Notes under the pieces: generated by a model
What the model was told of the DNA's origin: nothing
The model's database searches: none
Seen by the model: the letters and a program-made list of their open reading frames with translations, nothing else
Made by a program: the position numbers and the translations under genes
Part shown: positions 1 through 7,811 of the stretch, one piece after another
Numbering within the stretch: the stretch's first letter is position 1
Layout of the letters: every line of letters begins with the position of its first letter
Source of the DNA: RUG11788 sp964578175
GTDB taxonomy: Bacteria > Bacillota_I > Bacilli_A > RF39 > UBA660
Length of the DNA: 12,186 nucleotides
Assembly (NCBI GenBank): GCA_964578175.1
Contig: CAZOBH010000026.1
Coordinates: 1 to 12,186 of the forward strand
Reading direction: 5' to 3'

Positions 1-108
1 TCAGGGGGTTTTGGTTGAATTACACATCACATTAAGTCCGTAATGTGCTTCTTCTACATAAAGATTATTGTCTATCTTTATGTAATTTAATAATATAATA
101 TAAAAATA
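1..108. other. left-edge intergenic segment with two hairpins, no supported gene
   Basis: This segment lies beyond the end of recG and contains no gene I can support. The first half has G/C runs unlike the surrounding genes. Two perfect inverted repeats are visible: 28-34 with 41-47 (7 bp, loop of 6) and 55-65 with 74-84 (11 bp, loop of 8). Neither is followed by a good U-tract on either strand. One minus-strand frame is open from a TGA at 115-117 to a TGA at 1-3 and reads like protein, but its only ATG gives eight codons and no ribosome site precedes it. A plus-strand frame runs in from the left edge and stops at 41-43. It could be the tail of a convergent gene, but 13 codons prove nothing. 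Confidence 0.4.
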
Positions 109-141
109 AAAAAATCAATTATTTTTATCAATTGATTTTTT
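101..141 (-). terminator. intrinsic terminator of recG, possibly bidirectional
   Basis: A 12-bp perfect stem pairs 130-141 with 109-120 around a 9-base loop. On the minus strand it is followed by a T-rich tail (108-101). The outer stem bases overlap the recG TAA (142-140). The stem flanks are A-rich on the left and T-rich on the right, so it could also stop transcription arriving on the plus strand from the left. Confidence 0.8.
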
Positions 142-2134
142 ATTTTACATCTATTTTGTTTATAAGCCTTTCTTTTAGTTCATCACCATCAGTATTTTTA
201 TCTTTTAAATACTCCATAGAATCTTTTTTAGCTTGAGCTAGTATCTTATAATCTGATTTTAAATTAGCTATTTTAAATTGCATATCTCCACTTTGTTTAG
301 TGCCAAATATATCTCCTGATCCTCTTAATTTAAAGTCTTCTTCTGATATTTCAAAACCATCATAAGTATTTTCCATTATCTCAAGTCTTTTAGTATCCAC
401 ATCACTTATTAAAATACATTTAGATTCCAAGTCTGATCTACCTACTCTTCCTCTTAACTGATGTAAAGTAGATAACCCAAATCTATTTGCATCAAATATT
501 ACCATCATAGTAGCATTAGGTACATCTACTCCTACTTCTATAACAGTAGTACTTATTAGTATATTAACTTTATTTTGTTTAAATTCATTCATGATTAAGT
601 CTTTTGCTTGAGAAGCCATCTTACCATGAACTATATCAATACTAAATTTAGAACCAAAAGCTAAATTCATTTTATCTTTTAAATTATTTACAGTTGTTAA
701 ATCTATATTTTCAGATTCTTCTATTAATGGAGCTATTACGTAGATTTGATGTTTATTCTTTAATTCTTCATACATCATTTCTAGTACTTCTTTCATATCT
801 TTGTTCTTCTTAACATATGTCTTAACAGGTTTTCTTCCTTTAGGCATTTCTTTAATAATAGATACATCCATATCCCCATAAATAGTTAAGGCATAAGTTC
901 TAGGAATAGGCGTAGCACTCATATAAAGTACATCTGGTCTTTTACCTTTATTTTTTAAATTAGCTCTTTGATTAACTCCAAAACGATGTTGTTCATCTGT
1001 TACTACTAAACCTAAGTTATTATATTCTACTTCATCTTGAATTAAAGCATGAGTTCCAATTACTATATTAACTGTTCCATCTTTTAAACCATTGTATATA
1101 TTTTGTTTATCTTTTTTATTAACAGATCCTGTTAATAATTCTATATTTACTTTTTTGTTTTTAAACAACTCTTTTATATTATTATAGTGTTGAATAGCAA
1201 GTATTTCAGTAGGTGCCATTAAAGCGCTTTGATATCCACATAAATAGTTATAATACATTGAAAGAAAAGCAACTATAGTTTTACCACTACCTACATCTCC
1301 TTCAATAATTCTGTTCATTTTTCTATTTGAATTTAAGTCATCTATAACTTCTTTTAATACTTTATTTTGATCACCTGTAAGTTTAAATGATAATCCATTA
1401 ATAATATCATCTAAATCTTTTATATCACCATTTCTTGTAATTCCTGATTCTTTCTTTTCCTTATCAAGTCTTAGATAATTTACTTTAAACATAAATTCAA
1501 ATAATTCTTCATATTTAAGTCTAAGACTTGCATCTTTTAATTTTTCAAAACTAGGTGGATTATGTACTATATTTAATGCTGTCTTTTTATTAGAGAATTT
1601 ATATTTATCCATTAAATATTTTGGTATATTATCTTCTAAATCATTTCCGTATTTTAATAAACATATATTTATATAATTAGATATATTTTTTTGAGTAAGT
1701 CCTGATGTTGAATGATACACTGCTTCTATTTTTTCTTCATTACCTAAAGTTCCAAATTTAATATCTGATGCATTAATAATATTTTTAGTTTTATCATATT
1801 TACCAAGCACTATTACATTAGTACCTATTGTTAATTGAGGCTTTAAAAAAGCTCTATTAAAGATAGAAACCCCTATTGGTCCATTATTACTTGCTAGTCT
1901 AAAGTTTAACTTATTAAGTCCTCCTTTAAATCTAACTATTAATGGAATACTTTCTACTTTTCCATCCATTATTATTTTTTCATCTTCTTCTGCCTTAGAT
2001 AGATCACTTCTTTTTAATACATCATAACGAAAAGGAAAATGACTAACTAATTCATCTACATTAGTAATACCTATTTTATTAAATAGCATCTCGGTTTTCG
2101 GACCAATTCCCTTAACTTCAGATAACGGTACCAT
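140..2134 (-). CDS. recG: ATP-dependent DNA helicase RecG
   Basis: RecG is a superfamily 2 DNA translocase that remodels stalled replication forks and branch-migrates Holliday junctions in the cytoplasm. With ATG at 2134 the protein has 664 residues, close to the usual 680 or so. In order: an N-terminal helix-hairpin-helix-like stretch (KGIGPKTEML, about 8-17), an OB-fold wedge region (about 50-140), Walker A GDVGSGKT (279-286), Walker B/DEQH (380-383), motif III SATPIPRT (406-413), motif VI QLRGRVGRS (559-567), and the RecG-specific TRG region LRGSGDIFGTKQSG (603-616). The longest frame starts at 2155, but a promoter covers that ATG. The 2134 ATG has AGGAAG eight bases ahead and gives an N-terminus that aligns with the family. 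The gene is probably transcribed alone: its own promoter lies upstream and terminators lie on both sides. Function is highly confident; the start is an inference. Confidence 0.96.
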   Translation of the reverse strand: MVPLSEVKGIGPKTEMLFNKIGITNVDELVSHFPFRYDVLKRSDLSKAEEDEKIIMDGKVESIPLIVRFKGGLNKLNFRLASNNGPIGVSIFNRAFLKPQLTIGTNVIVLGKYDKTKNIINASDIKFGTLGNEEKIEAVYHSTSGLTQKNISNYINICLLKYGNDLEDNIPKYLMDKYKFSNKKTALNIVHNPPSFEKLKDASLRLKYEELFEFMFKVNYLRLDKEKKESGITRNGDIKDLDDIINGLSFKLTGDQNKVLKEVIDDLNSNRKMNRIIEGDVGSGKTIVAFLSMYYNYLCGYQSALMAPTEILAIQHYNNIKELFKNKKVNIELLTGSVNKKDKQNIYNGLKDGTVNIVIGTHALIQDEVEYNNLGLVVTDEQHRFGVNQRANLKNKGKRPDVLYMSATPIPRTYALTIYGDMDVSIIKEMPKGRKPVKTYVKKNKDMKEVLEMMYEELKNKHQIYVIAPLIEESENIDLTTVNNLKDKMNLAFGSKFSIDIVHGKMASQAKDLIMNEFKQNKVNILISTTVIEVGVDVPNATMMVIFDANRFGLSTLHQLRGRVGRSDLESKCILISDVDTKRLEIMENTYDGFEISEEDFKLRGSGDIFGTKQSGDMQFKIANLKSDYKILAQAKKDSMEYLKDKNTDGDELKERLINKIDVK

Positions 2135-2155
2135 TCTCACCACTTCCTGTTGCAT

Positions 2156-2184
2156 ATTATAACATATTTAATATTTTATTTCAA
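2156..2184 (-). promoter_or_regulatory. recG promoter (housekeeping sigma type)
   Basis: On the minus strand a -35 box TTGAAA (2184-2179) and a perfect -10 box TATAAT (2161-2156) are separated by exactly 17 bases. The predicted start of transcription is near 2149, so the ATG at 2155 would lie outside the message. The leader to the ATG at 2134 would be about 15 bases and holds just the AGGAAG ribosome site. The promoter is packed directly behind the PFOR terminator. Confidence 0.7.
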
Positions 2185-2216
2185 AGAAAAAAAGATTCAT
2201 TATTAAGAATCTTTTT
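2182..2216 (-). terminator. intrinsic terminator of the PFOR gene
   Basis: A 10-bp perfect stem pairs 2207-2216 with 2189-2198, with an 8-base loop (2199-2206). On the minus strand it runs directly into a T-rich tail. The PFOR stop codon TAA (2205-2203) is inside the loop and its last codons form the 5' arm. Confidence 0.85.
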
Positions 2217-5200
2217 CACTTAGTTTTTTATAATAATTATATCTATCTATTGCATTATTCTTGTTTGTTTCATACATCTCATCTGCTTTAGCAGGATTTA
2301 CTTTTTTAAGATTTCTATATCTAGATTCTCCCATTAAGAATTCTATATATTCATTAAATTCAGATTTACTATCTAATTTAAATTCTTTTGTTTCTGGATT
2401 ATATCTAAATATTGGAAAATAACCTACTCTTGTTGCTTCTTTTTCTTCTTCTATAGTATTACTCATTCCTTTAAGTATTCCATGAGATATACATGGTGCA
2501 TAAGCAATTATTATTGAAGGTCCATTATAGTTCTTAGCTTCAACTAAAGTATTTATCGCTTGTTGCATATTAGCTCCAAGTGAGATTGTTCCAACATATA
2601 CATGTGGATAAGTTAAAGCAATTTTTGCTAAATCTTTTTTAAAGTTTTCTTTTCCACCTGCTGTAAACTTAGCAATTGAACCTACTTTACTAGATTTAGA
2701 TGATTGACCACCAGTATTAGAATATACTTCTGTATCTAGAACTAAGATATTTATATTTTCTCTATTAGATAAGACATGATCTACTCCATTATATCCGATA
2801 TCATATGCCCATCCATCTCCTCCTATAATCCAGTAAGATTTAGTTTTAATAAACTCTTTTAATTCTATAAGTTCAGGTATTTTTAAGTTTTCTACTGCTT
2901 CATATAATAAACAACTAGATTCATAATCTAAATTCTTATAATAACTAGCACATATTTCTTGATATTCTTTAGGAATAGTATTAATATTTTCTTCAATAAT
3001 TGATCTTATTTTATCTTTTCTAATTCTATCAGCTATTTCCATTCCAAATCCAAATTCAGCATTATCTTCAAATAAACTGTTAGCCCATGGAACACTGTAT
3101 GGAGTAGCTGGAATATTTCCACCGTAAATAGATGAACATCCAGTAGCGTTAGAAATTACTAATTCATTTCCAAATAGTTGAGTTAATAGTTTTATATATG
3201 GAGTTTCTCCACAACCTGCACAAGCGCCACTATATTCGAACTTAGGTTTAACAAATTGACTTCCCTTAACAGTATTTGGATTCAATAAGTTCTTTTTCTC
3301 AACAATATTATTGAATAGATATTCATTTTCTTCAATATTTTCTTTTGTTCTCGCATCACTTGCAGGAACCATTTTAATAGCTTTATCTCCTCTTTTACCA
3401 GGACATGTATTAAAGCATAATCCACATCCAGTACAATTTTCTATATTAATTCCAATTATGAATTTTAAATTTTGATTAGGTATCATAGCTGGAATTGTTT
3501 TTTCTTTTAATCTATCTGGTAATTTATTAAATTCCTCTTCATCTATTAAGAATGGTCTAATAACTCCATGAGGACATACAAATGAACATTGATTACATGT
3601 AATACATTTAGATGAATCATATATAGGTATTAAATCAGCTATATTTTTCTTAACATTTTTAGCTGTTCCTCCTTCAAATGTTCCATCTATATATTTTTCA
3701 ACTTCACTAACTCTTAATTTATCACCCATTTTAGCATCTATTAAATCAAATACTGTCTTTTTATAATCTGGTAATTCATTTAATTTAATATTACTTGTAT
3801 TTACCTCTACAAGATTATCTAATGCCTCATCTATGGCTTTTACATTCTTCTCTACTACATCTGGTCCTTTTTTACCAAACATAGCTTCTAAATTAGATTT
3901 TAATTGTTCTTTAGCAAACTTAAATGGTATTATCTTAGATAATTTAAATATTGCTGTTTCCATTACAGTATTTATTTTATTTCCAAGACCTACACTCATA
4001 GCTACTTTAGTAGCATTTATAGTATATACTTTAATATTTCTTTCCATGATAATCTTTTTATCACGATTAGTCATATTATTAAATAAGTCTTCTTCATTCA
4101 TTGAAGTATTTATTAAGAATATTCCATCTTTCTCTAATTTATCTAACATATAATATTTATTTAAATAAGTATCTTTTGTACATACTACTATTGATGGATG
4201 ATCTACATAATAAGTACTTCTTATTGGTTTTTTAGAGAATCTTAAATGACACTTAGTAAGCCCTCCTGACTTTTTAGAATCATATTCAGAATAATCTTGT
4301 GTATATGCTTTAGTGCTTCCTCCAGTAATTTTAATAATATCTTTAGATGCGCTAACCATTCCATCAGAACCAAATCCATATATTAATATTTCATGACAAT
4401 CATTTGAATAATCAAATTTCTTTTCTTTAAGACTTAAATTAGTTACATCATCAAATATACCAATTGTAAATCCATTAAATCTCTTTTTATCATCTAGAAA
4501 ATCATATACAGCTTTAATTTGATATGGAGTAGTATTCTTACTAGATAATCCATATCTACCACCTATTATATCTAGATTCATATCTTTTAATGCATCTAGT
4601 ACATCTAAATATAATGGTGCACTAGAACCATTCTCTTTAGTTCTATCAAGTACCGCTATTCTTTTAACTGTTTTAGGCAATACTTTCTTTAAGTATTTAG
4701 AACTAAATGGTCTATATAAATGAACTTCAATTAAACCTAGTTCTTCTCCTTGTTTATTAAAGAAATCTATTGTTTCTTTAATAGTTTCACAAACAGAACC
4801 CATAGCTATAATTATTTTCTCTGCTTTTTTAGATCCATAATAATTAAATGGTTTATAAGTTCTACCTGTTATATGACCTATTTCTTCCATATAATTATTA
4901 ACAATATCAGGTAAATCATCATAATATCTATTTCTTGATTCACTTATTTGGAAGAAAATATCATCGTTTTGATTTGTTCCTCTTGTAACTATATTATTAG
5001 CTAATGTTCTATCTTTAAATTCTTTTAATGATTCAGTATTAATTAATTCTTTAACTTTTTCCATATCAATAACTTCAACTTTTTGAAGTTCATGACTTGT
5101 TCTAAATCCATCAAAGAAGTTAATAAATGGTATTTTACCATCTAAGGATGATAGATATGGTACTGCAGTTAAATCCATTATTTGTTGAACTGAAGATGAT

Positions 5201-5616
5201 GCAAGTATCGCAAATCCTGTTTGACGACATGCATATACATCTTGATGATCTCCTAGAATTGATAAAGAATGACTAGCTAATGTTCTTGCTGCTACATTTA
5301 TAACACAAGGAAGCATTTCTCCTGCTATTTTATACATATTAGGAATCATTAATAATAATCCTTGAGATGCAGTATAAGTTGAAGCAATCATTCCATTTTG
5401 TAATGCACCATGTATCATTCCTGCTGCTCCTGCTTCACTTTCCATTTCAACTACTTTTACAGTATTCCCAAAGAAATTCTTTTTACCAAGTGTTGCCCAC
5501 TCATCAACATGTTCTGCCATAGGACTACTAGGTGTAATAGGATAAATTCCTGCTACCTCAGTAAACCCATATGATACATAACTACATGCTTCATTTCCAT
5601 CCATTATTTTATACAT
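2203..5616 (-). CDS. nifJ: pyruvate:ferredoxin (flavodoxin) oxidoreductase, single-chain
   Basis: This enzyme oxidatively decarboxylates pyruvate with CoA to acetyl-CoA and CO2 and reduces ferredoxin or flavodoxin. It is a cytoplasmic, oxygen-sensitive enzyme of anaerobes. At 1137 residues it is near full length for the fused homodimeric form. The substrate domain carries YPITPSSP (25-32) and Arg111. A transketolase-C-like domain (about 260-390) and the gamma domain (about 405-600) follow. A two-cluster ferredoxin insert has Cys671/674/677/681 and Cys728/731/734/738. The TPP domain carries GDGWAYDIGYNG (933-944) and VYSNTGGQSS (964-973). The likely ligands of the proximal cluster are Cys799, Cys802, Cys827 and Cys1042, so all three [4Fe-4S] sites look intact. 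The start ATG at 5616 follows a purine-rich but weak ribosome site; the ATG four codons later is an alternative. A TATAAT at 5646-5641 could be its -10 box, but the -35 is poor. Terminators on both sides suggest a one-gene unit. Confidence 0.97.
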   Translation of the reverse strand: MYKIMDGNEACSYVSYGFTEVAGIYPITPSSPMAEHVDEWATLGKKNFFGNTVKVVEMESEAGAAGMIHGALQNGMIASTYTASQGLLLMIPNMYKIAGEMLPCVINVAARTLASHSLSILGDHQDVYACRQTGFAILASSSVQQIMDLTAVPYLSSLDGKIPFINFFDGFRTSHELQKVEVIDMEKVKELINTESLKEFKDRTLANNIVTRGTNQNDDIFFQISESRNRYYDDLPDIVNNYMEEIGHITGRTYKPFNYYGSKKAEKIIIAMGSVCETIKETIDFFNKQGEELGLIEVHLYRPFSSKYLKKVLPKTVKRIAVLDRTKENGSSAPLYLDVLDALKDMNLDIIGGRYGLSSKNTTPYQIKAVYDFLDDKKRFNGFTIGIFDDVTNLSLKEKKFDYSNDCHEILIYGFGSDGMVSASKDIIKITGGSTKAYTQDYSEYDSKKSGGLTKCHLRFSKKPIRSTYYVDHPSIVVCTKDTYLNKYYMLDKLEKDGIFLINTSMNEEDLFNNMTNRDKKIIMERNIKVYTINATKVAMSVGLGNKINTVMETAIFKLSKIIPFKFAKEQLKSNLEAMFGKKGPDVVEKNVKAIDEALDNLVEVNTSNIKLNELPDYKKTVFDLIDAKMGDKLRVSEVEKYIDGTFEGGTAKNVKKNIADLIPIYDSSKCITCNQCSFVCPHGVIRPFLIDEEEFNKLPDRLKEKTIPAMIPNQNLKFIIGINIENCTGCGLCFNTCPGKRGDKAIKMVPASDARTKENIEENEYLFNNIVEKKNLLNPNTVKGSQFVKPKFEYSGACAGCGETPYIKLLTQLFGNELVISNATGCSSIYGGNIPATPYSVPWANSLFEDNAEFGFGMEIADRIRKDKIRSIIEENINTIPKEYQEICASYYKNLDYESSCLLYEAVENLKIPELIELKEFIKTKSYWIIGGDGWAYDIGYNGVDHVLSNRENINILVLDTEVYSNTGGQSSKSSKVGSIAKFTAGGKENFKKDLAKIALTYPHVYVGTISLGANMQQAINTLVEAKNYNGPSIIIAYAPCISHGILKGMSNTIEEEKEATRVGYFPIFRYNPETKEFKLDSKSEFNEYIEFLMGESRYRNLKKVNPAKADEMYETNKNNAIDRYNYYKKLSEKDS

Positions 5617-5659
5617 ATTATCATCTCTTTCTTCTTTTTAATTATATAATATATTAACA

Positions 5660-5689
5660 AAATAAAAAAGAGATTAAATCTCTTTATTA
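5660..5689 (-). terminator. intrinsic terminator of the Big2 surface protein gene
   Basis: An 8-bp stem pairs 5678-5685 with 5667-5674 around a 3-base loop. On the minus strand it is followed by a run of T (5669-5664) and further T-rich sequence. It begins one base after the TAA stop (5689-5687). Confidence 0.75.
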
Positions 5690-7702
5690 TTGTGTCACTG
5701 CTGTAACATTTAATACCCTATCAATATAAGTATAAGGTTTTGATTTATTAACTTGAATGTGAACAGTACAACCTACTTTACTAACTGATTTACCAGTTAT
5801 TCTAATTGTATTTACATTTCTTACTGTTACAGTAATAAAACTACATGTAGTATACTTTACATCACCCACATTATATGTACTTTTATATTGAGCTTGTGTC
5901 AATCCTTTTGGTGTAATTGTTACATCTTGATAACTGTTTTTTTTTACTGAAAATTTTTGAGGTGTTAAAGTAAAATCTGATATTGCTTTTAAATTAGTTG
6001 AAGTACTTCCTCCACTTGTTGATCCTCCGCTAGTTGTTGATGTACTAGTAGTTGATCCACTACTTCCTGAAGTTGTTGTTGAAGAACTACTACTTCCACC
6101 ACTTGAAGATGAACTACTTCCAGTAACAGTAACTCTTGCTTTAGCTGTCTTTCCTCCAGCTGTAGCATATACATAAGAAGTACCAGCTTGCTTAGCAACT
6201 AATAATCCATTACTATCTACTGAAACTATATTTGAGTATTGAGAGCGCCACTTAACAGTATAATAATCTTGTGCAGAACTAGGTGTGAACCTAGCACTAA
6301 TCATTTTAGTACTTTTTACTTTCATATTAACTTGTGTAGTTGATAATGCAAATTTAGTTATTGCTATATTACCTACAGATACTTTACAAGTACTAGTTAA
6401 TCCATTAACTGTAGTAGCAGTAATTACCGCAGTACCTTTCTTAACACCTTTAACATTTCCACCTGAAACTGTTGCAACATTTGAATTACTACTTGTCCAT
6501 GTAATAGTTTTCTTAGCTGAAGTTGGATTAACAGTAGCATCTAACTTCATACTATCTCCGATTTTAATATTCTTTTGACAACCAGTTATAGCAACAGATG
6601 CTGGAACTGTAGCATCAACTGTAATTGTTGCTTTAGCTTCAATTCCATTATGAGATGTAACAGTAATCTTAGCTGTTCCTTCTGAAACACCTTGTACATT
6701 ACCATTTTGATCTACTATTGCAACTGCTTCTCTAGAACTTGAATAAGATAAAATCTTTAATCCATTAGCAGGTGTAATAACTGGGTTTATTTTAAACTTT
6801 CCACCGATTCCTATTGTTTGATTAGGAATACTCATACTAGTAATTAGTACTTCATCACTAGTAACATTTACGTTTACTTTAGCACTTCTTCCATCACTTT
6901 CAGTTACAACAATTGCAGTTTTACCACCATGAATTCCTGTAACTAAACCATTTTCATCAACAGTTGCTACTAATTCATTTTGACTCTTCCAAGTAAATTC
7001 ATCATCATCTAAAACTTTAGCTAATTCAATTTGAACATTAGCATCTTTTGCAACTGTATAACTTTCTTCTTTAAATTTTAATTCTTCTTTATTAGTTGCT
7101 ACTTTAACTTTTATAGTATATGACTTCTTACCATTTAATCCTACATATACTTCAGTATTACCAACAGCAACACCTTTTACTTTACAATCATCTACTTTTG
7201 CAATCTTTTCATCCTTAGATTTACAAGTAATTTTCTTTTTTACATCAGATTTAGCACTAATTTCAATTGCTTGTTCTTCATCGATCTTAATATCAATCTT
7301 TTTAGTCTTAACTGTATATTTATTTTGATTAGAAAGTATAAGTATTAAAATTAAAATAAGTAATAAAAATATAACTACTGGTATAATAATTAACCATTTA
7401 TTGATCTTCTTATTTGAACCTGTTCTTTGATCTTCAAATCCACTAAATGAATTTGTTTCATAGTTATTATAATCAGTTGTAGTTGTTGTTGTTGTTGTAT
7501 TATTGTTATTAGTTTCAAATCCAGGAGACGCAGTACTATAACTTATACTATTACCTGTATTATTTTGTCCATATGTTGTAGTTTGAGTTGTTGTTGTAGT
7601 TGTTGTAGTTTCAGTATTAGTATTAGTATTATATGTACCAGATTGGGTTAAATCATTATTAAAATTATTGTTGTCTGTCATTCCACTATCATTACCATAC
7701 AT
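5687..7702 (-). CDS. membrane-anchored Big2-repeat surface protein
   Basis: This is a predicted cell-surface protein of 671 residues, probably structural or adhesive; no enzymatic motif is visible. Residues 1-100 are a low-complexity Thr/Asn/Gln-rich tail with two Thr runs. One strongly hydrophobic helix follows (about 104-123), preceded by Lys, so the tail should be inside and the rest outside. The outer part has about five bacterial Ig-like (Big2) repeats at roughly 130-201, 210-281, 287-363, 368-444 and 447-527. They repeat a pattern like W-S-x-N-x-x-V-A-x-V followed by G-x-V-x-G-V-x-x-G-T-A-x-I-x-V. A Ser/Gly/Thr linker (528-570) leads to a distinct C-terminal domain (571-671) with Cys620 and Cys645. 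Two Cys in repeat 1 (160, 173) could also bond. There is no LPXTG sorting signal. The start at 7702 has GGAGGG seven bases ahead. A longer TTG-initiated frame from 7789 would run back over the promoter. It sits next to two other surface genes but is transcribed separately. Confidence 0.85.
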   Translation of the reverse strand: MYGNDSGMTDNNNFNNDLTQSGTYNTNTNTETTTTTTTTQTTTYGQNNTGNSISYSTASPGFETNNNNTTTTTTTTDYNNYETNSFSGFEDQRTGSNKKINKWLIIIPVVIFLLLILILILILSNQNKYTVKTKKIDIKIDEEQAIEISAKSDVKKKITCKSKDEKIAKVDDCKVKGVAVGNTEVYVGLNGKKSYTIKVKVATNKEELKFKEESYTVAKDANVQIELAKVLDDDEFTWKSQNELVATVDENGLVTGIHGGKTAIVVTESDGRSAKVNVNVTSDEVLITSMSIPNQTIGIGGKFKINPVITPANGLKILSYSSSREAVAIVDQNGNVQGVSEGTAKITVTSHNGIEAKATITVDATVPASVAITGCQKNIKIGDSMKLDATVNPTSAKKTITWTSSNSNVATVSGGNVKGVKKGTAVITATTVNGLTSTCKVSVGNIAITKFALSTTQVNMKVKSTKMISARFTPSSAQDYYTVKWRSQYSNIVSVDSNGLLVAKQAGTSYVYATAGGKTAKARVTVTGSSSSSSGGSSSSSTTTSGSSGSTTSTSTTSGGSTSGGSTSTNLKAISDFTLTPQKFSVKKNSYQDVTITPKGLTQAQYKSTYNVGDVKYTTCSFITVTVRNVNTIRITGKSVSKVGCTVHIQVNKSKPYTYIDRVLNVTAVTQ
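5993..6121 (-). repeat. Ser/Gly/Thr-rich linker coding repeat
   Basis: This is a simple-sequence stretch inside the Big2 gene coding for about 43 residues that are almost all Ser, Thr and Gly. It separates the last Ig-like repeat from the C-terminal domain. It is probably a flexible stalk and a candidate for O-glycosylation. Repetitive coding of this kind is prone to length change. Confidence 0.7.
7475..7612 (-). repeat. two ACA-type trinucleotide tracts coding poly-Thr
   Basis: Two simple triplet tracts (about 7475-7498 and 7574-7612 on the minus strand) encode the Thr runs at residues 69-76 and 31-43 of the Big2 protein. They lie before its membrane helix. The imperfect repeats could expand or contract by slippage in whole codons, changing the length of the cytoplasmic tail without breaking the frame. 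Confidence 0.6.
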
Positions 7703-7757
7703 AACAGAACCCTCCACTTCTATTTTTATAATACCACATTTATAAAAATCGGTATAT

Positions 7758-7786
7758 ATTTTAACATATTTTAGGTGTAAAGTAAA
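7758..7786 (-). promoter_or_regulatory. promoter of the Big2 surface protein gene
   Basis: A -35 box TTTACT (7786-7781) and a -10 box TAAAAT (7763-7758) are separated by 17 bases. Transcription would start near 7751, giving a leader of about 49 bases that contains the GGAGGG ribosome site (7715-7710). The -35 box lies within the T-rich tail of the upstream terminator. Confidence 0.6.
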
Positions 7787-7811
7787 CAAAAAAGACTATG
7801 ATTAGTCTTTT
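7784..7811 (-). terminator. intrinsic terminator of the phosphodiester glycosidase gene
   Basis: A 9-bp perfect stem pairs 7803-7811 with 7790-7798 around a 4-base loop (7799-7802). On the minus strand it is followed by T-rich sequence. The TAA stop (7804-7802) straddles the loop and the base of the 5' arm. Confidence 0.85.

Noticed and set aside
3833..4153. Plus-strand open frame of 106 codons
   Set aside because: It lies fully inside the PFOR gene on the other strand. Hydrophobic composition comes from antisense reading, and no ribosome site or family resemblance is seen.
5989..6198. Minus-strand frame of 69 codons rich in Leu, Val and Gln
   Set aside because: This is an alternative reading of the Ser/Thr/Gly linker repeat, out of frame with the true gene.
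6285..6578. Plus-strand open frame of 97 codons inside the Big2 gene
   Set aside because: It is antisense to well-formed Big2 repeats and has no promoter or ribosome site.
7470..7620. Triplet repeats as a CRISPR array
   Set aside because: The tracts are in-frame Thr codons within a gene, with no spaced direct repeats.
7703..7789. TTG-initiated 29-residue extension of the Big2 protein
   Set aside because: It runs across the predicted promoter and leader. The ATG at 7702 has a strong GGAGGG site.
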